Positions 1 through 11,786 of a DNA stretch of 64,000 nucleotides are shown here, piece by piece. The position numbers were made by a program, and so were the translations under genes. The DNA comes from an uncultured Coxiella sp. (GTDB lineage: Bacteria > Pseudomonadota > Gammaproteobacteria > Coxiellales > Coxiellaceae). Each line of letters starts with the position of its first letter. The stretch's first letter is position 1. The notes under the pieces are model-generated. The model ran no database searches. It saw nothing but the letters and a program-made list of their open reading frames with translations, and had not been told where the DNA came from. Location: assembly GCA_902623005.1 (NCBI GenBank), contig CACNSC010000009.1, forward strand, positions 18,424 through 82,423, given 5' to 3'.

Positions 1-1
1 A

Positions 2-820
2 GGCGTAAATCATGCAGGTGAAATTACTACCCTGGGTCGCGGTGGCTCAGATATGTCGGCCGTGGTATTGGCCGGTGCGCTTAACGCACAAGCCTGTTAT
101 ATCTATTCGGATGTTAAAGGCGTGTACTCAGCCGATCCACGCCTGGTACCGTCAGCTTATCGATTGAATGAGATTTCACTCGCGCACATGCAGCAGATGG
201 CCAAGTTGGGTGCGCAAGTCATGCAGCAGCAAGCCCTAGATTATTGCTATCAACACGAGGTACCTTTGCGTATCGCATCAACCTTCGAACCCGATCAAGG
301 GACGCTGATCACGCAAGCCCATCAGCCAACTCGTCCTTGGACAGGCGTGACTTGTCAAACCAGCCAAGTGCAGTTTACTTTATCCGGTATCAACGATTGG
401 GAGAGTTCTGCGTTGGCTTTACGCAGTGCAATGCAAGCAGCGAAGCTTGAGATTGATTTGGTGATGCAAAGTCACGTCGCGGATGGACGTTGTGGTGATT
501 TGCATTTTACCGTCGCCGGTGAAGACTATCATGCGACTCACGTGGTCATGGATGAGCTTCAGCAGGCAGGCCATATTGCAGCAGTCCGCGATGATCCAGC
601 TGTCGCAAAAGTGTCTTTGGTTGGACACGACGTGATGGCACAACCAGCGGTGGCGACTGAAATTTTGTCACAATTAAGTGCGCAAGGTATCAAGGTACGC
701 TGGTTTAGTTCAACCGCAGCACGAATGACCTGGGTGGTGCCGCAGCATCAAATGCCAATCTTAGCGGGCTGGTTACACGATCAGTACTTGCTGCCTTTGC
801 GTCATTTAGTGTCATCCTGA
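2..820 (+). CDS. lysC: Aspartate kinase, C-terminal part (5' end outside window)
   Basis: Frame open from window edge; [18 protein letters not shown] and [14 protein letters not shown] motifs typical of aspartokinase, followed by ACT-like C-terminal region. Confidence 0.93.
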   Translation, partial: GVNHAGEITTLGRGGSDMSAVVLAGALNAQACYIYSDVKGVYSADPRLVPSAYRLNEISLAHMQQMAKLGAQVMQQQALDYCYQHEVPLRIASTFEPDQGTLITQAHQPTRPWTGVTCQTSQVQFTLSGINDWESSALALRSAMQAAKLEIDLVMQSHVADGRCGDLHFTVAGEDYHATHVVMDELQQAGHIAAVRDDPAVAKVSLVGHDVMAQPAVATEILSQLSAQGIKVRWFSSTAARMTWVVPQHQMPILAGWLHDQYLLPLRHLVSS

Positions 821-1120
821 TGGCTTGCAGACATCTTTGCAATCGTCAGCGCAATTTCTAGCGAAGAAGGGTAATGGGTCAGGTTCTGAACTCTTCTCAA
901 TTTCCTGACATTCCTCGATGCAGCCACGTTCCCCATCCGTGCAATCCCGCAAGCACAAGGCGCTACACAACGGTATATTAGGCAGATGATGTAAAATTTT
1001 CTCGCCATGATTCATGCACAAAGTATGACATTTTTTGAACACAACTTCCTGCGCAGAGGTCGGTATGGCGATTATAATCAACATCGCCGTGACCAAAGGG
1101 TTTATAAATCGTTGTCGCAT
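812..1120 (-). CDS. Small secreted cysteine-rich protein (CX3C repeats), unknown function
   Basis: 102 aa with N-terminal signal-peptide-like segment ([13 protein letters not shown]) and ten cysteines mostly in CX3C spacing. Confidence 0.65.
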   Translation of the reverse strand: MRQRFINPLVTAMLIIIAIPTSAQEVVFKKCHTLCMNHGEKILHHLPNIPLCSALCLRDCTDGERGCIEECQEIEKSSEPDPLPFFARNCADDCKDVCKPSG

Positions 1121-1215
1121 TTTTTCTCCTCGCCAATATCTTCAGTGTTCCTATAATCGTTAATTATGTTATTTTCACTGCGTTTTTTCGTCATCACTAA
1201 TACGATGCAATTCCA

Positions 1216-1590
1216 TTAATTTTTTCTGGCCTCATTGTGTCCAGGGTGAGTCATATGAGTATCCTGATAGACAAACATGATCACATACATTTGATCGCAT
1301 TGACCTTTATCAAGGTCACAGCCCATACCAACTATCTTTCTATTTTTCTGACCTGGCTTGAGTTTCATGTTAGGCGAAACTGGCTCACCTGCTTTGGGCA
1401 GGTAACCCAGCATGATCATGTAAGGCCTAAGGCATTTTTTTGTTTGAAGGTCTTTGTCGCAACCAAATCCAATGGCTTTCATGTTTGGTTTGGCAGTGCT
1501 GTCTGTAGTATCTGAAAAAGAAATCAAAGCAAACGACATGCTGATGAACAATATCAGAACCCTGAATATGGTTTTCATAATCGACCTCAT
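1216..1590 (-). CDS. Small secreted protein with two internal GCD-x(n)-C-x-Y-x-IM repeats, unknown function
   Basis: Signal-peptide-like N-terminus (MKTIFRVLILFISMSFALISFS); internal repeat IGFGCDKDLQTKKCLRPYMIM / VGMGCDLDKGQCDQMYVIM. Confidence 0.6.
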   Translation of the reverse strand: MRSIMKTIFRVLILFISMSFALISFSDTTDSTAKPNMKAIGFGCDKDLQTKKCLRPYMIMLGYLPKAGEPVSPNMKLKPGQKNRKIVGMGCDLDKGQCDQMYVIMFVYQDTHMTHPGHNEARKN

Positions 1591-1975
1591 TAACTTGAGT
1601 GAATACTCACGAATTATAGTTGAAGATATTGGAGCTTGCTGCGCGATATATAATAAAATATTGATTATTAATGTAATTTATATTTATAGTACGATGGATT
1701 TTTTCTCACTGCTTTCGCATCAGAGCAGTGACACGACTGCATGTTTGCAAGATGGCAGTGTTGTGTGGCGTTGTGCTTGTAAATCACGCAATCCTCAACG
1801 CAGGGTTTAATGCGAGCAATCTTGGCCTTAGTGCTTGGGTCATTGATCGCAACACGTATCAGGATTTTTTGGCGTTACTGAACAAATACAATTAAACGAT
1901 GAAAGCAACAATGAGTTTATTATTCAATAGACTCAAGCAATCAAGCGCATTTATCTTCAAAAGTCAGCAATCGGA

Positions 1976-3421
1976 TCAGCCGTTGGTTTGCAGTTGTAAG
2001 CGCAATAATCGATTGACTGTGGTTGGATTGGCTTTGCCTTGAGTCCGTTTCATCACTTGACCGACAAAAAATGCCAATAGCTTCTCTTTACCGGCTCTAA
2101 ATTCATGGGTTTGATCGGGAAACTCGTTGATGATCTGTTCTATTAGCGTACTGAGCTCATCAGTGTCATTAATTTGTGACAAACCTTGTGCTGCAATAAT
2201 CTGTCGTGCATGCGATTTAGGGTCGGTCCATAACTGTTGTTGCACTTCACGCGCCAGGGTGTTGGAAATATCGCCGGCTTGAATGGCTTGTAACAGTTCG
2301 GCCAATCGGTCCGATTGAATTGGACAATCAATAATGCTGAGTTTTTCCCGGTAGCATTGCGCTGTCAATTCACCATTAATCCAATTAGCCACCAAGGTTG
2401 CATTGGGTTGTTGCATGGCTGCTAACGTCCGTTCGAAATAATCGGCGGTCTCTAGCTGTTGCACCAGTTGCCGGGCATTTTGTTGCGATAAGGCCAACGT
2501 ATCACGGTAACGTTGATATTTGGCATCCGGCAGTTCGGGTAACTCAGCATGGATGGTATCAATAGTGGCTTGTGAGACCGCAACCGGTAAAAGATCGGGG
2601 TCGGGGAAGTAGCGGTAATCGTTAGCTTCTTCTTTGCTGCGCATGGTGCGAGTGATGTTTTTATCAGCATCAAACAAGCGTGTTTCTTGGCGGATTGTGA
2701 GACCTCGCTCCAAGGTATCAATTTGTCGATCACGCTCGAATAAAATGGCTTGCTCGATAAAACGAAATGAGTTTAAGTTTTTGATCTCGGTGCGTGTTCC
2801 CAGCGCCTGGCCCGGTCGGCGCACAGATAAGTTTACATCACAACGGAAAGAGCCTTCTTGCATATTACCGTCACAGACACCAAGGTATCTAACCAGTTGG
2901 TGTAATGTTTTTAGGTAAGCAATGGCTTCCTCGGCATTGGAAAAATCTGGTTCGGTAACAATTTCTAGTAACGGCGTGCCAGCTCGGTTGTAATCCAGAC
3001 CGGTTTCACCCGACCAGCCCTCATGCAGGGATTTACCGGCATCTTCTTCTAAATGAGCGCGATTAATACGGATCCGTTTGTGCGTGTTTGTCGAGGTTGT
3101 AATATCAAGGTACCCGCCACTAACAATCGGTTGTTCGAGTTGCGAAATTTGATAGCCCTTAGGTAGATCTGGGTAGAAATAGTTTTTACGCTCAAACACC
3201 GATTGCTCGGCAATGTTCGCGCTGATACTTAAACCAAATCGAATCGCTAGTTCAACCGCCTTTTGGTTGACCACCGGTAAAGTGCCAGGAAGACCTAAGT
3301 CTATGATACAGGCATGTTGGTTGGGTTGTGCACCAAAGCTGGTTGCCGTGCTGGAAAAAAGTTTGGATTGCGTGTTGAGTTGTGCGTGGACTTCAAGCCC
3401 AATAACCGTTTCCCATGTCAT
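1976..3421 (-). CDS. gatB: Aspartyl/glutamyl-tRNA amidotransferase subunit B
   Basis: [13 protein letters not shown]..., [14 protein letters not shown]..., [12 protein letters not shown] motifs; adjacent to gatA and gatC. Confidence 0.98.
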   Translation of the reverse strand: MTWETVIGLEVHAQLNTQSKLFSSTATSFGAQPNQHACIIDLGLPGTLPVVNQKAVELAIRFGLSISANIAEQSVFERKNYFYPDLPKGYQISQLEQPIVSGGYLDITTSTNTHKRIRINRAHLEEDAGKSLHEGWSGETGLDYNRAGTPLLEIVTEPDFSNAEEAIAYLKTLHQLVRYLGVCDGNMQEGSFRCDVNLSVRRPGQALGTRTEIKNLNSFRFIEQAILFERDRQIDTLERGLTIRQETRLFDADKNITRTMRSKEEANDYRYFPDPDLLPVAVSQATIDTIHAELPELPDAKYQRYRDTLALSQQNARQLVQQLETADYFERTLAAMQQPNATLVANWINGELTAQCYREKLSIIDCPIQSDRLAELLQAIQAGDISNTLAREVQQQLWTDPKSHARQIIAAQGLSQINDTDELSTLIEQIINEFPDQTHEFRAGKEKLLAFFVGQVMKRTQGKANPTTVNRLLRLQLQTNG

Positions 3422-4881
3422 GCATCAATCTCCTGTTGTTGCAACGGTGTTGGGACGGCATTGTGCCATTCCGAGTGTTGTTGGTATTGATGGGCAATCT
3501 GTAGTAGTCGATGCTCGCTCAAGTGCGGGCCAATTAGCTGGGCACCAATCGGTAAGCCGGCGCTTATACCGCATGGCACGCTGAGTGCCGGTAAGCCAGC
3601 AAGGTTAGCTGGCGTGGTGTATTGGTCGGAGTTGGCGTCTTCGCAGTGACGATTCAATGCCAGGGCTGTGGATGGCGTGGTTGGTGTTAGTAGGGCGTCG
3701 ACCGATTGGAACACTTGCATGAAATCGTCACGAATTAGGCGACGAACTTTTTGTGCTTTGCGGTAATAAGCATCGTAATAGCCAGCCGATAATACATATG
3801 TACCGGTGAGGATACGGCGTTTCACTTCTTCGCCAAAGGCCTCACTCCGTGAGCGACGGTAACAATCCTCTAGGTTTTTCGGTTGGTCACAGCGATAGCC
3901 AAAACGTACGCCATCATAACGCGATAAGTTAGATGAACATTCTGCCGGTGCGATGATGTAGTAACAGCTGAGTGCATAGGCTGTGTGAGGCAAGCTGACG
4001 CTTACCAAGTTAGCGCCTTGGGATTGCAAGTTGTTGGCCATTTGAGCGACAGCTTCGGCAATCGCTGGGTCGCATGCATCGTTGAGGTATTCGCTGGGTA
4101 TACCAATGGTTAAACCTTTAATGGGTTGTTGCAAACTGCGATTAGCGTCATCTGCAATAGTTGGTAGGCTGGTTGAATCTTTTGGGTCATGACCACTAAC
4201 AACATTGAGCAGTAACGCACAATCTTGTGCGCTGTGTGCCAATAGGCCTGCTTGATCGAGACTGGAAGCAAAAGCAATCATACCAAAACGAGAAATACTG
4301 CCGTAGGTCGGTTTGATTCCGGTTAAGCCACAAAATGCCGCAGGTTGTCTCACCGAGCCGCCGGTATCCGTGCCAGTTGCGGCAGGTGCCAGGCGTGCTG
4401 CGACCGCGGCGGCAGAACCACCGGAGGATCCACCAGGGCAGTGTGCAGCATGCCAAGGATTTTTAACCGGACCATAGAAGCTGTTCTCATTGGTGCTACC
4501 CATTGCAAATTCATCTTGATTGGTTTTACCCAACATCACTAGCCCGGCTCGTTCACAGTGTTCGATCAATGTTGCATTATAGGGCGCAATAAAGTTATCC
4601 AGCATTTTTGATCCGGCGCTAGTTTTAATGCCGGCCGTGCAGAATGTGTCTTTGTGTGCTAATGGAATTCCGGTGAGTGCATGGGCATCACCTTTTAAGC
4701 GACGTTGATCAGCTTGGTCGGCTTGTTGTAATGCCAGTTCGGTCGTCACGGTGATAAAACTATTAAGCGCAGGGTCGTGTTGCTCAATACGATCTAAAAA
4801 ATGTTGCGTGAGTTCGCGCGAAGAGATACGTCCTTGTTGTAATTCCTCGCAGAGAGCGCTCAGCGTTAGTGTGTGTAGCAT
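3418..4881 (-). CDS. gatA: Aspartyl/glutamyl-tRNA amidotransferase subunit A
   Basis: Amidase signature [36 protein letters not shown]; 4-bp overlap with gatB. Confidence 0.98.
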   Translation of the reverse strand: MLHTLTLSALCEELQQGRISSRELTQHFLDRIEQHDPALNSFITVTTELALQQADQADQRRLKGDAHALTGIPLAHKDTFCTAGIKTSAGSKMLDNFIAPYNATLIEHCERAGLVMLGKTNQDEFAMGSTNENSFYGPVKNPWHAAHCPGGSSGGSAAAVAARLAPAATGTDTGGSVRQPAAFCGLTGIKPTYGSISRFGMIAFASSLDQAGLLAHSAQDCALLLNVVSGHDPKDSTSLPTIADDANRSLQQPIKGLTIGIPSEYLNDACDPAIAEAVAQMANNLQSQGANLVSVSLPHTAYALSCYYIIAPAECSSNLSRYDGVRFGYRCDQPKNLEDCYRRSRSEAFGEEVKRRILTGTYVLSAGYYDAYYRKAQKVRRLIRDDFMQVFQSVDALLTPTTPSTALALNRHCEDANSDQYTTPANLAGLPALSVPCGISAGLPIGAQLIGPHLSEHRLLQIAHQYQQHSEWHNAVPTPLQQQEIDA

Positions 4882-4900
4882 AGGTTTCCTTCAGTTGGGT

Positions 4901-5188
4901 TTAATCCAATACTGCCGGTACGGTGTAAAGGTTATCGCGGACGTGATCAGAGAGCTGTGAGGTTTCAGTCTGATTACAAGTTGCACTGGCATGATCATCG
5001 CGCAGCGGTTGTTGCAGATCCAAGGGATGAGTTAAGGGCGCGACTGATTGCACGTCAACGCGATTGAGTTGTTCGGCGAGCGTTAAAAAGTAATCGATTT
5101 TTGTTTGCAGTTGATTCGACTCTGCTGCGTTGAAGTCCAGTTTTGCTAAGTTGGCTAGGTGTGCTAGCTCTTCTGGTGAAACGGGCAT
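4901..5188 (-). CDS. gatC: Aspartyl/glutamyl-tRNA amidotransferase subunit C
   Basis: VSPEELAHLANLAKLDF motif; likely start is the internal Met (MPVSPEE); gatCAB order. Confidence 0.92.
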   Translation of the reverse strand: MPVSPEELAHLANLAKLDFNAAESNQLQTKIDYFLTLAEQLNRVDVQSVAPLTHPLDLQQPLRDDHASATCNQTETSQLSDHVRDNLYTVPAVLD

Positions 5189-5380
5189 GTAATGAGGTAT
5201 CCGATCGGCATTTAACAGCGGCAATCATAAATGAGGACGGTTTTAATGTGAAGGTTTATCTGAAAATGCATCGCTTCTTAGTTGTCGCTTCGCAACGCTC
5301 GACGGGTGTGAATTTATCAGTTACAGTATCGAGTCGATTGGCTTGGGCCATAACACCTTCATTTTAATTGTTTAATTTGA

Positions 5381-6436
<1,056 letters not shown>

Positions 6437-6491
6437 TCTTTGATTAATGTTTAGCGCAAGTTACTAACTCTCCTGTATTCTCAAAAAAGGT

Positions 6492-7520
6492 ATGGCAATG
6501 ACTGCACGTTCTTATGTTGTATGGGATTTAGGCGGTACTAAATGTGCTGCAGCCCTGGTTTCAGTCACTCAAAATTCAGAGTACACCTTGGAGAGTACTG
6601 ATACCGTTCGTCTAACTGAGGTGACGTCTCTAGCGGACATGGTTGAGCGGTTTGAAACTAACCTGGCCGTGCGTTTTCGTGATGTCGATGCGATGTGTAT
6701 CGCGGGTGCGGGTATTTATAACGGTGAAGAGTTAGTTAATGCCAATCCATATCCATTTGCAATGACTTTTGGTGAGGTGGCTCGCCGTGAGCAATGGCCA
6801 TCTTTGAGTATCGTACACGATTACACCCCTGTGATATGTCGTGGATTTATCGACGCCGGTCAATGTTATTCAGAGGGTATCGTTACCATTCATCCTGGAG
6901 AGTCAGAATACCACGGTCGACGCATTGCGTTTGGCATGGGTACGGGGCTCGGTTTAAAAGATGGTGTCATGTTACCCAATGGTCAACTTTGGTTGGGTAA
7001 GAATGAAATGGGTCACGTGGGACTTGCTTGCCCACCATCAGCCAGTACCGAAGACACCAAGTATCACCATGAATTCCTACGTTTTCTTGAAAAACAGCAT
7101 CCGTCACAACCGTTATCCTTTGAAACAGCGCTATCCGGTCGTGGATTGGCATTATTACACCAGTTTGCCGCTGGTTTAGCAGAGCCGGTATCGCCGCGGC
7201 AAGTGCAAGTTGAGGTAGCGTCACCGTCTGAGGTAACGGACCTTACTCTATCACTGTATACCTGGTATTTAGGCTTGTTCGTTTGCACGGTTCAATTGGC
7301 GTTCATGCCATCGGGAGGCATCTGGATGGCCGGTGGTTTGGTTGAACGTGTTCCACAAATTTTTTCAGAGCGCTACCGTGCGACCTTGCAGCGCGGTTTG
7401 GCGGCGGCATCTGTGTACCAAGAATTTAGAGAGTCCATACCCGTCGTGGGTTTGATTGAGCCGCCGCACGTGCTCTTAGGTGCGGCTTATTATGCACATC
7501 ATCGCGGTCTTGTTATTTGA
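6492..7520 (+). CDS. glk: Glucokinase (Glk family)
   Basis: DLGGTKCAAALV phosphate-binding motif, GAGIYNGEELVNANPYPF, GMGTGLGL, NEMGHVGLACP and C-terminal IWMAGGLVERV resemble bacterial Glk. Confidence 0.85.
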   Translation: MAMTARSYVVWDLGGTKCAAALVSVTQNSEYTLESTDTVRLTEVTSLADMVERFETNLAVRFRDVDAMCIAGAGIYNGEELVNANPYPFAMTFGEVARREQWPSLSIVHDYTPVICRGFIDAGQCYSEGIVTIHPGESEYHGRRIAFGMGTGLGLKDGVMLPNGQLWLGKNEMGHVGLACPPSASTEDTKYHHEFLRFLEKQHPSQPLSFETALSGRGLALLHQFAAGLAEPVSPRQVQVEVASPSEVTDLTLSLYTWYLGLFVCTVQLAFMPSGGIWMAGGLVERVPQIFSERYRATLQRGLAAASVYQEFRESIPVVGLIEPPHVLLGAAYYAHHRGLVI

Positions 7521-7571
7521 TATTCGATACTGAGGAGCAATGAACATTTGTCGTTTGGAGCATAGCTATCG

Positions 7572-8447
7572 ATGAAAACAATCTTTCGTAATACCTCTGC
7601 CTCTTTGCTGCATTGCTTGTTTTATTTATTTCTATCTTTGTTATTAATGATAGCAGACGACCGCTCGCAAACGTTTCATCAAGCTCGTGACCAAGCTGAA
7701 GTAGTTGTAACTCCAGTGAGGATGATGGTTAGTTTTCCGGTTCACCTGTATCGATGGCTGGTTAGTAATATCTCATCTCAACAAGCCTTGGTCGAGGATA
7801 ATGCTACGTTGAGAGCGCAGCAGCAGCTGCTGCAAGCCAAGCTGCATCACATGTTGGCCTTGGAACGAGAGAATAACCAGTTGAAGGGGCTGTTACACTC
7901 AACCGATGCGATTCAAGGTGAGGTTAAAGTTGCACAATTATTATCGATTGATTTAGACCCTTCACTGAATCAAATCATGTTAAACAAAGGCAGTACTTAC
8001 GGTGTTACGTTGGGCCAGCCGGTTTTAGATGCATACGGCATTTTGGGGCAAGTGATCGGTGTCACAGCGCACACCAGTAAAGTGTTATTGGTATCCGACG
8101 AGCAATTTGCAATACCTGTGCTTGATCAGCGCAGCGGTGTGAGAGCGGTGGCTGTGGGTCTTGGTCATTCCAAACACATGCGCTTGATCAATCAAGTGGG
8201 TGAGTCGGATATTAAAGCTGGGGATTTATTTGTGTCATCCGGTTATGGCTTGCGTTTTCCAGCCGGTTATCCGGTCGGACAGGTTGTAACGGTGCAGCCT
8301 GTGAGTGGCAGCCAGCATACCGAGGTGACCTTGTCTATCTTGGCGCACATTAATCGTACCGAACAAGTGTTGTTAGCCTGGCCTGATCAACACTCACAAT
8401 TATCTTCTGATACAGTCATTAAAGAGTCTCATCATGATCACCAGTGA
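7572..8447 (+). CDS. mreC: Rod shape-determining protein MreC
   Basis: N-terminal TM, coiled coil, VLDAYGILGQVIGVTAHTSKVLLVSDEQFAIPV motif; precedes mreD. Confidence 0.95.
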   Translation: MKTIFRNTSASLLHCLFYLFLSLLLMIADDRSQTFHQARDQAEVVVTPVRMMVSFPVHLYRWLVSNISSQQALVEDNATLRAQQQLLQAKLHHMLALERENNQLKGLLHSTDAIQGEVKVAQLLSIDLDPSLNQIMLNKGSTYGVTLGQPVLDAYGILGQVIGVTAHTSKVLLVSDEQFAIPVLDQRSGVRAVAVGLGHSKHMRLINQVGESDIKAGDLFVSSGYGLRFPAGYPVGQVVTVQPVSGSQHTEVTLSILAHINRTEQVLLAWPDQHSQLSSDTVIKESHHDHQ

Positions 8448-8934
8448 TTTTGACATCGCCATCCGTCGTCGTCGTATCCTATGGCTTTATAGTATCTCAG
8501 TAGTGGCAGCCATGTGCTGGAATATTCTACCTCGAGTACCGGTTTGGCAGGCGATATTGCCAGACGGTGTTTTAATCGTGTTGTTATTTTGGACGATTGA
8601 TGATGATACACCAAGAGGGTTATGGCAAGTTTTTGTAATCGGCTTGTTGGTTGATTTGGTGATGGGCTCGTTATTGGGCATGCACGCTTTTGGCTATTTG
8701 ATTATTATTTTTATCGCGAACCGATGGCGTAAAGTATTAGCCAGCTTACCAGTTTGGCAACAAAGCTTGGCGGTCGCATCATTGATGGGTGGTTTTAGTG
8801 CCATACAATGGCTAATTCAGTGTCAGCTTGGATTATCAGGCCCATTATGGTGGCTATTATCACCAGGCTTTGCAGGATTTGTCATCTGGCCACTTTTGAT
8901 GAATAGTTTGCGCGCGCTTGTTTCGCAGCGCTAA
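8434..8934 (+). CDS. mreD: Rod shape-determining protein MreD
   Basis: Multi-TM protein overlapping mreC; GLLVDLVMGSLLGMHAFGYLI motif. Confidence 0.9.
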   Translation: MITSDFDIAIRRRRILWLYSISVVAAMCWNILPRVPVWQAILPDGVLIVLLFWTIDDDTPRGLWQVFVIGLLVDLVMGSLLGMHAFGYLIIIFIANRWRKVLASLPVWQQSLAVASLMGGFSAIQWLIQCQLGLSGPLWWLLSPGFAGFVIWPLLMNSLRALVSQR

Positions 8935-8979
8935 TTGATTCACTCTGCTTGTTATAAAGTTTACTAGTTGGAATCAGCA

Positions 8980-10419
8980 ATGGATATAATAAAACAGGTC
9001 TCTCAAGAGTTACTTGAGCCCAGCCATTTGAACCTTGATAGCTTGCAGTCTGAGCTGGGCCGATCATTAATGGCGTCAGTTGATTTTGCTGATTTGTATT
9101 TACAGGCGGCTGTTGAGGAATCTTGGGTATTGGATGAAGGCCAGGTCAAGCAAGCTGATTTTGATATGTCACGAGGTTTTGGTGTGCGTGTAATCAGCGG
9201 TGCTCAAACAGGCTTTGCATATGCCGATGATATTTCTAAGCTAGCGTTGTCCGATGCGGTGCAGTCAGCACGATCTATCATCAAAACTGGTGAGAGCGGC
9301 GTTATTGCACCAGTGGGCTCTATTCTGACGCCAGCCTTGTATTCATCGGTTAATCCACTGCAGTCATTGTCTGATCAAAGCAAAGTTGAGTTATTGCAGC
9401 GTATTGATGCTGCTGCGAGAGCACTAGATCCACGAGTCAAGCAAGTGACAGCACAACTCTCAGCCTCGTACGAGTCGGTATTGGTGCTCAACAGTGAGGG
9501 TGTTTTAGCAGCTGATATTCGACCGTTAGTGTCTTGTCATGTACGTGTGGTTGTTGAGCAAGCGGGTCAGCGCGAAGTTGGTTCTGCTGGTGGTGGTAGT
9601 CGAACTGATTACCAACATTTCATCGCCAATGATCTTGCCATGTCCTATGTCAAAAAAGCAGTTCGGCAGGCTTGTGTCAATTTAGAGGCTGAGCCTGCAC
9701 CAGCCGGCACAATGCCGGTAGTACTTGGGCCTGGCTGGCCTGCAGTATTGCTTCATGAAGCGGTTGGTCATGGGCTTGAGGCAGACTTTAATCGTAAAGG
9801 CAGCTCAGCTTTTAGCAATCGTATGGGCGAAATGGTGGCATCGCCGTTGTGTACGATTGTTGATGATGGCACATTGCCGGATCGGCGCGGCTCACTGACC
9901 ATCGATGATGAGGGGGCCGCCTCACAGAACACGGTATTGATTGAGCGAGGCCAGTTAAAGGGGTACATGTACGATCAACTCAATGCGCGTCTTATGGGTA
10001 AAGCTTCGACGGGTAATGGTAGGCGAGAGTCATATGCTTCAGTCGTTTTACCTCGAATGACTAACACGTATATGTTACCGGGCGACACAGACCCAGAGGA
10101 GATATTGGCATCGGTTGATCGTGGTATTTATGCAGTAGACTTTTCGGGTGGGCAGGTTGACATTACCTCGGGTCAATTTGTATTTAGCTCGAGCGAAGCC
10201 TACTGGATTGAAAATGGTAAAATTTCACACCCGGTCAAAGGGGCTACTCTGATCGGTAATGGTCCTGAAGTGCTGCACCAAGTATCCATGGTAGGTAATG
10301 ACCTGGCATTGGATACCGGGCAAGGGATGTGCGGCAAAGACGGCCAATCCGTCGAAGTTGGCGTTGGCCAACCAACATTGAAAGTTGATGCAATGACTGT
10401 CGGCGGACAGCAAGTTTAA
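8980..10419 (+). CDS. tldD: TldD metalloprotease
   Basis: HEAVGHGLEADFNRKGSSAFSNRMGE zinc-site motif; likely start MDIIKQ at 8980. Confidence 0.96.
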   Translation: MDIIKQVSQELLEPSHLNLDSLQSELGRSLMASVDFADLYLQAAVEESWVLDEGQVKQADFDMSRGFGVRVISGAQTGFAYADDISKLALSDAVQSARSIIKTGESGVIAPVGSILTPALYSSVNPLQSLSDQSKVELLQRIDAAARALDPRVKQVTAQLSASYESVLVLNSEGVLAADIRPLVSCHVRVVVEQAGQREVGSAGGGSRTDYQHFIANDLAMSYVKKAVRQACVNLEAEPAPAGTMPVVLGPGWPAVLLHEAVGHGLEADFNRKGSSAFSNRMGEMVASPLCTIVDDGTLPDRRGSLTIDDEGAASQNTVLIERGQLKGYMYDQLNARLMGKASTGNGRRESYASVVLPRMTNTYMLPGDTDPEEILASVDRGIYAVDFSGGQVDITSGQFVFSSSEAYWIENGKISHPVKGATLIGNGPEVLHQVSMVGNDLALDTGQGMCGKDGQSVEVGVGQPTLKVDAMTVGGQQV

Positions 10420-11600
10420 TTATTGTTGCGATAACGCCTGAGTAAAAACAGTAAATACAACCCGAGCAAGCTTTGTAAAACTGCTGGCACGGCCAAGGGC
10501 AGGGTTGAGTCGATATGTCTAGCAATGAATAACCCAATCAAACCGGCGTACAAAAATCGGCAAGCGCCTCCCAATGCGGCAGCCATACCCGACTGATGCG
10601 AAAACGGTAACATTGCACCGCTGGTGCCAGCACTCAAGCAGAATGTGCCACCAATACCAACCATCACCATCGGTAGGACAAAGCCATACAGCGTTAAACC
10701 AAAAAAAACAAAGCATGCCAGCATGATCGTGCCACCCAACAGTGTAATACCAAAGCCACAACAGATGGTTTTAAAGATGCCAAGTTTATCAACGACGACA
10801 CCGCACAGTAGACTGCCGACTAGAAGTGATATCCCCATAAAGCAAAAATAAAAGCCGTACTGAAGTTCAGGGATATGCAACAAGGTAATGATCAGTACCG
10901 GAGATATGGCGCAGAATATAAACAGGTACGATAAACCAAAGGCACTGGCAGCGGTATAAATCAAGAATGACGAATGCGTAAAAATGCGTCGATATTGACT
11001 GAATAAGGAGGGAGAGATTGCAATGCGCTTGTCTACAGGCCAACTCTCACGAATCAAGGTAAAGTACAAGCTATAAGCTAATCCACTGACCAGCAATAAA
11101 CTGATAAACGTAGTTCTCCAGCCAAACCTGACATCCAGGTAGCTACCGATGAAAGGGCCAAACAAGGGCGAAATTGCAATCGCACCATTTAGAAAGCTGT
11201 AGACCTTGGCAAGACGATGATCGTCGCAAATGTCACGTGCGATGGCGAACCCCAGTACTAGCATGCCGCATGAGCCAGTAGCTTGAAATATTCTACCTAC
11301 CAGTAAAGTACCAAGTGTGTTGGCGCAGGCACACAGTAAACTACCCATGGTAAAGATTGTAATGACAAACGCGGTTACCGAGCGCCGACTGAAGCTGTCT
11401 GTAAGGGGACCAAAAAACAGTTGGACACAGCCACAGATGATCATAAATAAGTTGAGTGTCAACTGTATCTGAGCGGTGGTCAGTGCCAGTTGATGTGCAA
11501 TAGTGGGGACGGCAGGGATATAGATATCCATCGCGAGCGCGAGCGCGATCACTAATGGTGTCAAGCTGATGATAATGCGTGGGATTGAACAAGTGTGCAT
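10416..11600 (-). CDS. MFS drug-resistance transporter, Bcr/CflA type
   Basis: 12-TM pattern; AMDIYIPAVPTIAHQLALTTAQIQLTLNLFMI motif typical of Bcr/CflA. Confidence 0.88.
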   Translation of the reverse strand: MHTCSIPRIIISLTPLVIALALAMDIYIPAVPTIAHQLALTTAQIQLTLNLFMIICGCVQLFFGPLTDSFSRRSVTAFVITIFTMGSLLCACANTLGTLLVGRIFQATGSCGMLVLGFAIARDICDDHRLAKVYSFLNGAIAISPLFGPFIGSYLDVRFGWRTTFISLLLVSGLAYSLYFTLIRESWPVDKRIAISPSLFSQYRRIFTHSSFLIYTAASAFGLSYLFIFCAISPVLIITLLHIPELQYGFYFCFMGISLLVGSLLCGVVVDKLGIFKTICCGFGITLLGGTIMLACFVFFGLTLYGFVLPMVMVGIGGTFCLSAGTSGAMLPFSHQSGMAAALGGACRFLYAGLIGLFIARHIDSTLPLAVPAVLQSLLGLYLLFLLRRYRNNN

Positions 11601-11786
11601 GATCTCTGATATCTAGCTTTGGATTTGGTACGAAGTAGCCGCCGAGTATACGTAAAATATATTAACGAATTCTTAAAAAACATGAATATATTGGTGCTGT
11701 TTTACGAGCTTGGGCTAATAAAGTTTTTAGTTTAATTGATTTTCGGTATTATATTTTTAAATAAAGTATTCAAGACAAGGAACGTC

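Noticed and set aside
1237-1515. 92-aa plus-strand ORF overlapping the secreted repeat protein
   Set aside because: Antisense to the minus-strand ORF that has a signal peptide and internal repeats; coding evidence favours the minus strand.
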